Below are positions 1 through 6,530 of a stretch of DNA of 13,062 bases, one piece after another. The notes beneath the pieces were generated by a model. The model did no database searches, had not been told where the DNA came from, and saw only the letters and a program-made list of their open reading frames with translations. Source of the DNA: an uncultured bacterium (GTDB taxonomy: Bacteria; Patescibacteriota; Saccharimonadia; Saccharimonadales; Saccharimonadaceae); NCBI GenBank assembly GCA_903844835.1, contig CAIMUU010000068.1:1-13062 (forward strand). The letters run 5' to 3'. Position numbers and translations under genes: made by a program. Every line of letters starts with the position of its first letter. Position 1 is the stretch's first letter.

Positions 1-1
1 A

Positions 2-457
2 ATGAATTTATTATATGTATTTTTGATTTCAATGGTGCCACTAATCGAACAGAGGGGCGCAATCCCTGTCGGAATTATGAGTTTTCATTATGACCCAGCC
101 TTGGTTTTCTTTGTGAGTTTACTGGGAAGTTTTGTGCCAGCGCCATTTATTTACTTCTTTTTTAATAAAATTCTTGCTTGGATGAAGACGGTTAAATTCT
201 TTAATAAAATTACCAATTTTATTGAAAATAAAGTCCAAAAAGGCTCTGACAAGATTGAGAAGTATAAAGAAATTGGTCTAATCACTTTCGTGGGCATCCC
301 ACTACCAACTACGGGGTTGTGGACGGGTAGTGCAATCGCGGCATTTATGGGCCTGAATTTCAAAAAATCAATGATTTGTGTTTTCTTGGGCGGTGTAATT
401 TCCGCAGCTATTATTACGGTGTTGTCCGTCATTGCCCCAGCAATATTGGGCCTATAG
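2..457 (+). CDS. Small multidrug export family (COG2426-like) integral membrane protein
   Basis: This is a 151-residue, very hydrophobic protein. It resembles the small multi-drug export protein family (COG2426, Pfam Sm_multidrug_ex). The recognisable parts are the N-terminal motif E16-x-R18-G-A-I-P-V-G just after the first hydrophobic stretch, and the re-entrant-looking segment at residues 97-117 with the P-L-P-T-T-G core. Hydrophobic segments lie at about 4-14, 33-56, 93-117 and 124-149, with a basic, hydrophilic loop at 60-92. The ATG at position 2 gives the usual family length and N-terminus, but only one base lies upstream, so its ribosome binding site and any longer start cannot be seen. 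The transported substrate is unknown; the family name comes from weak early data and is not proof of drug export. No clear terminator hairpin follows, although a run of six T is present at 463-468. Confidence 0.8.
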   Translation: MNLLYVFLISMVPLIEQRGAIPVGIMSFHYDPALVFFVSLLGSFVPAPFIYFFFNKILAWMKTVKFFNKITNFIENKVQKGSDKIEKYKEIGLITFVGIPLPTTGLWTGSAIAAFMGLNFKKSMICVFLGGVISAAIITVLSVIAPAILGL

Positions 458-484
458 TCTAGTTTTTTGTTTTACTATTTAGGG

Positions 485-490
485 TATAAT
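485..490 (+). promoter_or_regulatory. Promoter -10 box for the class III aminotransferase gene
   Basis: A perfect TATAAT lies at 485-490 in the 73-bp gap before the aminotransferase gene. A start of transcription about seven bases downstream (near 497) would give a leader of roughly 34 nt, which contains the AAGGAG ribosome binding site at 515-520. No convincing -35 box is seen at 16-18 bp spacing. The call rests on the -10 match and its position. Confidence 0.55.
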
Positions 491-530
491 AATCTTATTA
501 TTATAAAGTTATTTAAGGAGTTTTACTGTC

Positions 531-1763
531 ATGGATAACCAGCCTCGGGTCTATTCTTCGTTGCCTCAAGAAGAGCACAATGCAATGCACAATACAAATG
601 TCGTAGTAAAAGCCAAAGGCCCATATGTTTGGATGGATGACGACACTGAGCCTTATATTGACTTTGTGATGGGCTATAGCACATCAAATTTTGGTCACCT
701 TAATGATGATATCCTGACGGCTTTTAGCAGTTTAACGTCTGATAACGTGGTATTTTTTATTAGCAAAGAGCGTGAAGAATTGATCCAGAAATTTGGTAAG
801 GCGCTAGGACTTGATGGTAATTGGAATTTTTATTTTCCAGTTGGCGGTTCGATGGCGGTGGAAGCTGCCGCTAGGGCCTGTCTGTTGGCAAAACCAGATG
901 GAGTTTTGTTGAGTTTCGTTGGCGCATTTCACGGCTATGGTGGAGTCAGCCGAGTCTTGACCGATAGGGCATTTTTGAAGTCTGACGTATTTATGGAATC
1001 GGCGAAGTCAATCAAAAGCCCGCGACCACTCGATTTAGGCTCAGACGAATTAGCGCTAAAAGCTCTGGAAGATAATTTAAAGAATAATGTTGTGGCTGGA
1101 TTATTTATTGAACCTGTCCAGGGTGCATCTGGCTTCAATGATTTTGGCGCTACTTTTTTGAAGGGCGTTCGCGAACTTTGTACCAAGTATGATGTCCCAA
1201 TGGTATGTGATGAGATTCAATCATCAATGTTTAGATGTGGGTCACTGATGGTCTGTTTGAGTCGTTCGGTCGTCCCAGATATCATGCTGGTCGGAAAATC
1301 TTTCGGTGGCGGTGTTGTACCAATATCAGCCGTCATTATGAGCAATGAGATTGCAAAAAAATTACCAATTGACCATGCCGCCTTTGATTCAACCTTTTCG
1401 GGCTGGACGGTTGGTGTATCGGTTGCCCTAAAGACTTTGTCGCTAATTGAGAAAAATGACTTTGCCAAAGACGTTGAAGTAAAAGGTAAGTTGGTTGACA
1501 AAATTTTGGACGAAGAGCTTACTACTAGCGAATTAAGGGCAAGGGTCCGTCGCGTCGGTCTAGCGATTGCTTTTGACGGCAAAGACAGCGATGAGTCAGA
1601 GCGCCTAAGACTAGAGATGATGAGTAATCACGTAATTATTCAGACTTCTGGTGTAGATGGGTCAAAATGTAAACTATCCCCAGCGATTACGATACCCGAA
1701 GATGTTCTTGAAAGTGGTATCCGCAAATTTGCCGTTGCAGTCAAAAAAGTTGTTGCTAATTAG
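531..1763 (+). CDS. Class III PLP-dependent aminotransferase
   Basis: This 410-residue protein has fold type I class III aminotransferase features in the right order. There is a glycine-rich phosphate-binding segment, P-V-G-G-S-M-A-V-E, at 103-111. G-A-F-H-G-Y follows at 131-136. The cofactor-ring Asp is D227 in D-E-I-Q-S-S. The Schiff-base lysine is K256 in G-K-S-F-G-G-G, and S-T-F-S-G-W-T-V-G lies at 287-295. The family includes acetylornithine, ornithine, GABA, putrescine and diaminobutyrate aminotransferases, and also some amino-acid epimerases, so the substrate cannot be named. The loop after D-E-I-Q differs from the usual G-F-G-R-T-G (here S-M-F-R-C-G), which argues against a simple acetylornithine assignment. 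The start is fixed by AAGGAG at 515-520, ten bases before the ATG. Neighbours are a membrane exporter and a MurE-like gene; no ectoine, arginine or lysine operon surrounds it. The cytoplasmic PLP enzyme call is firm, the reaction is not. Confidence 0.88.
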   Translation: MDNQPRVYSSLPQEEHNAMHNTNVVVKAKGPYVWMDDDTEPYIDFVMGYSTSNFGHLNDDILTAFSSLTSDNVVFFISKEREELIQKFGKALGLDGNWNFYFPVGGSMAVEAAARACLLAKPDGVLLSFVGAFHGYGGVSRVLTDRAFLKSDVFMESAKSIKSPRPLDLGSDELALKALEDNLKNNVVAGLFIEPVQGASGFNDFGATFLKGVRELCTKYDVPMVCDEIQSSMFRCGSLMVCLSRSVVPDIMLVGKSFGGGVVPISAVIMSNEIAKKLPIDHAAFDSTFSGWTVGVSVALKTLSLIEKNDFAKDVEVKGKLVDKILDEELTTSELRARVRRVGLAIAFDGKDSDESERLRLEMMSNHVIIQTSGVDGSKCKLSPAITIPEDVLESGIRKFAVAVKKVVAN

Positions 1764-1772
1764 TATAAAAAT

Positions 1773-1803
1773 TTGATTATGTCGTGCGGCGTTAAGGTAT
1801 AAT
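1773..1803 (+). promoter_or_regulatory. Promoter of the murE-like gene, placed for a leaderless mRNA
   Basis: TTGATT (1773-1778) and a perfect TATAAT (1798-1803) are separated by 19 bp. The -10 box ends only six bases before the ATG at 1810, so the expected transcription start falls on or next to the start codon. There is no Shine-Dalgarno sequence between the box and the ATG. The arrangement TATAAT-N6-ATG is the one described for leaderless genes in several bacterial groups. That the mRNA is leaderless is inference from spacing. Confidence 0.65.
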
Positions 1804-1809
1804 AGCCGT

Positions 1810-3108
1810 ATGATTAATATTCGAAAAATTGTAAAAAAAATAATCCCCAAAACTATCTTTAAAAAGGTCGAACCATACGGTCATCTGGTTGAGTCGGTGC
1901 TGGTTAATATTTGGTATGGCTTTCCATCTCATAAAATGCACGTTATTGGCGTAACTGGGACGAACGGCAAGACAACTACGACTTTTTTGATTCAAAAAAT
2001 GCTCCATGAATCTGGCATCAAATCTGCCATGCTCAGTACGGTAGCTTATGGCATGGGCGACAAAATTGAGAATCAGTATGACCACATTACGACGGAGCGT
2101 GCTGGCAAACTCCAAGGACGTCTGCGCGAGTTTAAGCGAGCTGGTGTTGAGTGGGTGGTACTTGAGTCGTCAAGTCATTCATTGGCTCAATATAGGACCT
2201 GGGGCGTTAGATACGAGATTGCCGTAATGACCAATGTGACCAATGACCACCTTGATTATCATGGGACTTTTGACAATTATCTAGAGGCTAAGCGACGCTT
2301 ATTTACAATTGCTTCTAGGTTTGGTCATAAATTTGGTGTGGTAAACGCTGATGACCCAAATTCTCAAAAGTTTATTGATACCATGCCAAGGTCTGTTAGC
2401 TACGGAATAAAATCAGGTGACTTACGAGCCAGTAAAATTAAATTAGAAGCCGACCATTCAACCTACTTGGCAACTATTGGTCATGATAGTTATGATATTC
2501 GTATAAATATCCCAGGTGATTTTAATATTAGTAATAGTTTAGCCGCTGTTGCGGTTGGTCGCGAGCTAAAGCTTAGCAAACAACAGATCGAAAAGGGGAT
2601 TGCTGCACTTGACGGCGTGGAAGGGCGAATGACTGTTGTAGACGAGGGTCAAAATTTTAAATTTATTGTTGATTTCGCCGGGACGCCAGATGCGTTTGAG
2701 AGATTCTTTGCTAGTATAAAGCCAATTGTTAAGGGAAAATTAATTTCAATTTTTGGCTCAGCTGGACGACGCGATGTAGCAAAGCGAGCAGTCCAAGGCG
2801 AGATAGCTGGTCGCTACTGTGATGAGGTGATTGTGACCGAAGAGGACGACCGAGATGTTGATAGTGATGAAATTGCTCAGGAGATTGTTCGTGGTGCCAA
2901 GATGGCCGGTAAAGTTTTGGGCAAAAATTTATTTGTCGTTCCAAATCGTGAAGATGCTATTGAATTTTCGTTTAGTCGCGCCAAAAACTCTTTAGATACG
3001 ATAGTACTATTAGGCAAGGGCCACGAAAAAACGATCGAACGAGCCGATGGCGAACATCCCTGGAGTGATATTCAGGTGGCTCAAAAGTTACTTAAGAAAC
3101 TAAAGTAA
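1810..3108 (+). CDS. murE: MurE-like Mur ligase (UDP-MurNAc-tripeptide synthetase family), without the N-terminal UDP-binding domain
   Basis: This is a 432-residue ATP-dependent amino-acid ligase of the Mur family, cytoplasmic, predicted to add the third residue to UDP-MurNAc-L-Ala-D-Glu. The P-loop G-T-N-G-K-T-T-T is at 50-57. E-S-S-S-H-S-L is at 119-125 and T-N-V-T-N-D-H-L-D-Y-H-G at 141-152. The probable carbamylated lysine is K161 in Y-L-E-A-K. The C-terminal domain has G-R-M (272-274), G-S-A-G-R-R-D (316-322) and the MurE hallmark G-K-G-H-E (402-406). The P-loop is near residue 50 instead of about 110 as in E. coli MurE (495 aa), so domain 1 is missing; my recollection is that this short form is common in CPR bacteria. 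The substrate-selecting D-N-P-R motif is replaced by E-E-D-D-R-D (345-350), and the usual Y-A-H-T-P-D reads F-A-G-T-P-D (289-294). The third residue (diaminopimelate, lysine or other) therefore cannot be inferred. It converges on the murF-like gene with no bases between the stop codons. Confidence 0.88.
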   Translation: MINIRKIVKKIIPKTIFKKVEPYGHLVESVLVNIWYGFPSHKMHVIGVTGTNGKTTTTFLIQKMLHESGIKSAMLSTVAYGMGDKIENQYDHITTERAGKLQGRLREFKRAGVEWVVLESSSHSLAQYRTWGVRYEIAVMTNVTNDHLDYHGTFDNYLEAKRRLFTIASRFGHKFGVVNADDPNSQKFIDTMPRSVSYGIKSGDLRASKIKLEADHSTYLATIGHDSYDIRINIPGDFNISNSLAAVAVGRELKLSKQQIEKGIAALDGVEGRMTVVDEGQNFKFIVDFAGTPDAFERFFASIKPIVKGKLISIFGSAGRRDVAKRAVQGEIAGRYCDEVIVTEEDDRDVDSDEIAQEIVRGAKMAGKVLGKNLFVVPNREDAIEFSFSRAKNSLDTIVLLGKGHEKTIERADGEHPWSDIQVAQKLLKKLK

Positions 3109-4413
3109 TTATTGGTTAAACGATTTGCCAAAGTGTTCTTGTTTTTTGTTTATCCAAAAATCTGATTGTCTGGTCAACTTTTTTGAATCAGTTGGGTTTT
3201 TGAGTAGTTTTTTTACCACTTCCTCGAGGTAATATCCGCCAAACGGACCTTTTACTAGAACCACATCATCACGCTTTACTAGTTCGTCTCGCAAAAAAAT
3301 TCCTGCGGAAACTGAATCATTAAAGTAGTATAGGTTCTTGTCTTTAATAAAACCGTAATCTTTAGCAAACGGGCCAAACTTTTCAGCCGACAGTTCGCCT
3401 ACGAGCACTAGAATGTCTATATCTTTTTCAAAATAGACTGCAACGTCTGCAAAGCCCTGGTCGGCGTATTCGCCAAGTTCGTGCATATTACCAAGTACGG
3501 CTATGCGTCTTTTGGCAGGTATCCTTTTTAGGGACTTTAGTGCCTCAATGCCCGCTAGTGGGCTAAAGTTAGTCGTGTCGTCAATTACGGTGGCGTCATT
3601 AACGGCCTCAAATAGTTTCATGCGACTTGCGGCCGGTTCGATTCTTTGAGCCGAGGCAGAAATCGATTCTTCTGATATGCCCATTAATTTAGCCAGCAAC
3701 ATTGCTCCAGCTAGTTGCCTGATTAGTGGTTCGGAGATAATCTTAATTTTTATATTATTTATTGTCATCCCATCGATGTTAAATGATGCAATCGCGCCAT
3801 TTTTTGTCCACTCCTTGATTGAATAGTGGGCGTTAGACTTTTTATCTCCGTAGGTGTAGATTTTTGTTTCAATGTCCTTGGTGTATTTAGCGTCAACATC
3901 TATATTATTTACAATTCCAAACTTTTTTGCAGCAAATAATATTCTGGTTTCTTCCTCGCCAACTATATCGATAGTTTTTAGAAACTCCATATGTTCAGGG
4001 CATACGGCCGTTAATACGGCGATATCAGGGACGAGAAATTTAATGAACGTGTCCATGTCGCCAATATGGTCAATGCCATATTCGATGACGATTATTTCGG
4101 GATTTTTTTTGAAAAACTGCGATATTGACTTGAAAAATGGCGCAATCCACGCCGGCACACTGTTTAGTTTGGTCGGAATTTTTTGGCGGAATATCGATAA
4201 ATATAGACCGATGCCACTGTTGTAGCTGTCGTCCATATACGAGATGTATTTTTCGGTCTCTAACAATTTAGCGATAAAAAGTTTAGTTGAGGTCTTGCCA
4301 ACACTGCCAGCAACAGCAACAACAATTGGCTTCTTAATCTTGATATAGAGTTTTGCTAGCGATCTGAAGATAGCTTCGGCTATTGAAACGCTTGTAGATT
4401 GATTTGAGCTCAT
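3109..4413 (-). CDS. murF: MurF-like Mur ligase (UDP-MurNAc-tripeptide:D-Ala-D-Ala ligase family), short form
   Basis: This 434-residue Mur-family ligase is predicted to join D-Ala-D-Ala to the UDP-MurNAc-tripeptide in the cytoplasm. It shows the P-loop G-S-V-G-K-T-S at 36-42, the MurF-type S-Y-N-S-G-I-G at 63-69, E-Y-G at 111-113 and the C-P-E-H-M-E-F-L segment at 138-145. In the C-terminal domain it has D-D-T-T-N-F-S-P (278-285), matching D-D-S-Y-N-A-N-P of MurF, then L-G-N-M-H-E-L-G (307-314) and V-K-G-P-F-G-G (387-393). The P-loop lies about 60-70 residues earlier than in classical MurF, so the N-terminal substrate-binding domain is essentially absent. The partner gene ddl lies directly upstream: its stop is three bases before this ATG, and AAAGGA inside the last ddl codons is the ribosome binding site, so the two are almost surely cotranscribed and perhaps translationally coupled. 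A basic C-terminal tail of about 30 residues follows the last motif. A cyanophycin-synthetase or folate ligase role is unlikely given the ddl pairing. Confidence 0.86.
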   Translation of the reverse strand: MSSNQSTSVSIAEAIFRSLAKLYIKIKKPIVVAVAGSVGKTSTKLFIAKLLETEKYISYMDDSYNSGIGLYLSIFRQKIPTKLNSVPAWIAPFFKSISQFFKKNPEIIVIEYGIDHIGDMDTFIKFLVPDIAVLTAVCPEHMEFLKTIDIVGEEETRILFAAKKFGIVNNIDVDAKYTKDIETKIYTYGDKKSNAHYSIKEWTKNGAIASFNIDGMTINNIKIKIISEPLIRQLAGAMLLAKLMGISEESISASAQRIEPAASRMKLFEAVNDATVIDDTTNFSPLAGIEALKSLKRIPAKRRIAVLGNMHELGEYADQGFADVAVYFEKDIDILVLVGELSAEKFGPFAKDYGFIKDKNLYYFNDSVSAGIFLRDELVKRDDVVLVKGPFGGYYLEEVVKKLLKNPTDSKKLTRQSDFWINKKQEHFGKSFNQ

Positions 4414-4416
4414 TGT

Positions 4417-5589
4417 TTATCCTTTGGCTTGTTGGTTTGTTTGAATATTTTCAATAATATCCTGAGCATTTGTAACAATAGGGGCGATGCGGTACTGATA
4501 CCTGTCGAAGGCAACTTGGACAATTTGATCAATTAAATCGCCATAGCTAATTCCAGAAGCAATGAACATTTTTGGGAACATACTGATTTTTGTAAAACCA
4601 GGCATCGTGTTGATTTCATTTACAAAAACTTTTTGGTTATGGTCGACAAAGAAGTCAACTCTTCCAAAACCTTCACACTCTAGGGCTTCGCAAGTTGCGA
4701 TAGCGGTTTTGCTGATTGTTTGGAATAATTCGTCGCTGACGTCGGCTGGAACGATTAGGTTGGCATTGTCGATATTAATATATTTATTACCATATGAGTA
4801 GAAATCTTTTTCGGCTTTTTGTGATATTTCGCCAACAACTGATGATGTTTTTTGGTTACCGATGTTGCCCATGACGCTTATTTCAAGTTCTCGTCCGACG
4901 ACGGCTGCTTGAGCGATGACTTTGACGTCGTAATTAAAGGCTAGATTTATTGCATTGTCATATTCATTTTGGTTGGTGACTCTTGAAACTCCGACTGACG
5001 AGCCGGCATTAGAAGGCTTCAAGAAAATAACATCTGATTCAAGGTTTTTTTGTAGGTCAACGAAACTTGGAACTGGGAAATTTTTTCGAAGTGTTACAAA
5101 TTTTGCGATGTTAATTCCGGCATCGCGCATCAGTCGGTAGGCGACGTCTTTATCCATTCCGACAGCAGAGCCTAGGACGTCGGCGGTAGTGAAGGGGACA
5201 TCCATAATGCGCAACATGCCCTGAATCGTGCCATCTTCGGCATAGTCACCAAGAATAGCTGGGAACACGACGTCACAATCAAAAACAACTGCTCCGTTAT
5301 TGTCGATGTCATAAAATGCATTTGAGCATTGTCTGACGGCTAGTCGTCCAGAAATTGGGCTATCAGATAGGGCGATTTTGTCGAAATTATCACTATTTTT
5401 AACAAAATTATCTGCAGAATATTGCTTCCAGACACCCTGCTTGTCGATTCCGATAACAAAAACTTCATATTTATTTTTATCTATGGCATTAACAATGTTA
5501 AATGCCGAAGCTAATGAGACTTCGTGTTCAGTTGATCTTGCGCCAGCTAAAATAGCTATCTTGATGTGGTCTTTAGGTAAGATATTCAT
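4417..5589 (-). CDS. ddl: D-alanine--D-alanine ligase
   Basis: This is a 390-residue ATP-grasp enzyme that makes the D-Ala-D-Ala dipeptide added by MurF. The N-terminal domain carries the substrate glutamates in S-T-E-H-E-V-S-L (19-26). E-D-G-T-I-Q-G lies at 118-124 and G-M-D-K at 144-147. The ATP-grasp part has K-P-S-N-A-G-S-S-V-G-V (191-201), G-R-E-L-E-I-S-V (232-239) and the omega-loop D-F-Y-S-Y-G-N-K-Y (262-270). The metal site R-V-D-F-F (310-314) is followed by V-N-E-I-N-T-M-P-G-F-T (323-333). The Tyr and Lys of the omega loop favour D-Ala over D-lactate as second substrate. One oddity: the usual L-H-G before E-D-G is I-L-G-D (residues 112-115), so the conserved His is Leu. The gene is second to last in the minus-strand wall block. 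It has its own promoter in the 38-bp gap behind the DDAH-like gene and no ribosome binding site of its own. Confidence 0.93.
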   Translation of the reverse strand: MNILPKDHIKIAILAGARSTEHEVSLASAFNIVNAIDKNKYEVFVIGIDKQGVWKQYSADNFVKNSDNFDKIALSDSPISGRLAVRQCSNAFYDIDNNGAVVFDCDVVFPAILGDYAEDGTIQGMLRIMDVPFTTADVLGSAVGMDKDVAYRLMRDAGINIAKFVTLRKNFPVPSFVDLQKNLESDVIFLKPSNAGSSVGVSRVTNQNEYDNAINLAFNYDVKVIAQAAVVGRELEISVMGNIGNQKTSSVVGEISQKAEKDFYSYGNKYINIDNANLIVPADVSDELFQTISKTAIATCEALECEGFGRVDFFVDHNQKVFVNEINTMPGFTKISMFPKMFIASGISYGDLIDQIVQVAFDRYQYRIAPIVTNAQDIIENIQTNQQAKG

Positions 5590-5596
5590 ATACTCA

Positions 5597-5605
5597 ATAA
5601 TAACA
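5597..5605 (-). promoter_or_regulatory. Extended -10 promoter of ddl, placed for a leaderless mRNA
   Basis: Read on the minus strand, TGTTATTAT occupies 5605 down to 5597, an extended -10 (TGn followed by TATTAT, one mismatch from TATAAT). Seven bases separate it from the ddl ATG at 5589. TTGCCA at 5623-5618 could serve as a -35, but at a short 15-bp spacing. No Shine-Dalgarno sequence is present, so transcription probably starts at or beside the ATG. Confidence 0.5.
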
Positions 5606-5627
5606 TCAAAGTATGTTTGGCAATTTA

Positions 5628-6503
5628 TTAATCTAGAGTTAATGTGATGCAGCGGATAAAGCCACCGCCCTTACATAATTCTGTAATGTCAGCCGTCAAC
5701 ACCTCTAGGCCGTGTTTTTTGAGTTCTTTTGACAATTTTGGAGCATGGGAGCTCATTATGACGGTTTTGCCGGACGAGACCAGGTTAGTCGCAAAACCAA
5801 GCTTGGCTTCATCGAGAGAAACTTCAATTTTATCGACTAAATCAAGATTTTTTAGCAACTTACGACTTTTTGGTGTAAATGCTTCTGGGCAGTAGGCAAT
5901 TAGACCTTTTTTGCCGTCGATTGGGCCCTTAATGATGGCAATTGCCAAATCGATGTCATAAAAAAAGCTGTCAGGCCAACCTGAGGCGGCGTTGGTCATG
6001 GGTTTGCCGTTTGGGTTAAGTTCGGGCAAGGCCTTTAGTTGAATTCGTTTGTAGCCTAATTTCTTCGCTACGTAAGCCTGAGCGGCTATGTCGCTACGAT
6101 AGCCACTGCCACAAAATAACAAATCGCCACAAGCTAGGGCATCGCCCTGGCCACTAAACTTCAGACCTTTTGGCAGATGATATACTTTTTTGCCTAGATA
6201 AGTTAAGACTTTCTCGGCATAGGCCTCTTCATCGTGTCGAGCATTTGGTAGGCGCGACAGAACTGCTTTATTGCCTCGAACTAATGCCCAGTTGGCGGTG
6301 TAGACACCGTCTTGGCAGATAGTAGGTGATGGCACTTTGGTAATTTGAATGCCTGCTCGCGATAATAGGCCGTAAATAATCTCATGCTCTTCGATAGCTT
6401 TTTTATAGTCGACTTCAATCGGATGATAATACGGGTTAATCGGCTGCTCGGTGCTAAAGTGTTTGGCATCGGACATCAGAACTGTCTTGTTTATCAACGG
6501 CAT
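5628..6503 (-). CDS. Arginine deiminase/DDAH-superfamily protein (amidinotransferase fold) with altered active site
   Basis: The 291-residue protein looks like the guanidino-group modifying superfamily (COG1834-like; dimethylarginine dimethylaminohydrolase, arginine deiminase, amidinotransferase). Matches are D-G-V-Y-T-A-N-W-A at 65-73 (family D-x-V-F-T-A-N), G-Q-G-D-A-L at 119-124 (family F-E-G-x-G-D), G-S-G-Y-R-S-D at 132-138 and the C-terminal G-G-G-F-I-R-C with nucleophile C285. Two usual catalytic positions differ. The His of Y-H-L-D is D183 in Y-D-I-D, and the Glu of F-E-G-x-G-D is S117. It may therefore act on another substrate or not be catalytic. The start is uncertain. ATG 6503 is chosen because GGA stands seven bases upstream and the protein then begins close to the first strand; ATG 6515 and TTG 6521 are in frame upstream. 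It begins 27 bases after the FemX-like stop and ends 38 bases before ddl, inside the wall gene block. Confidence 0.75.
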   Translation of the reverse strand: MPLINKTVLMSDAKHFSTEQPINPYYHPIEVDYKKAIEEHEIIYGLLSRAGIQITKVPSPTICQDGVYTANWALVRGNKAVLSRLPNARHDEEAYAEKVLTYLGKKVYHLPKGLKFSGQGDALACGDLLFCGSGYRSDIAAQAYVAKKLGYKRIQLKALPELNPNGKPMTNAASGWPDSFFYDIDLAIAIIKGPIDGKKGLIAYCPEAFTPKSRKLLKNLDLVDKIEVSLDEAKLGFATNLVSSGKTVIMSSHAPKLSKELKKHGLEVLTADITELCKGGGFIRCITLTLD

Positions 6504-6530
6504 AATGTCATCCATTATCAATGCTTGGCC

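Noticed and set aside
458..484. Possible intrinsic terminator after the export-type gene (T run at 463-468)
   Set aside because: There is no stem of useful length directly before the T run; only very short complementary bases can be paired.
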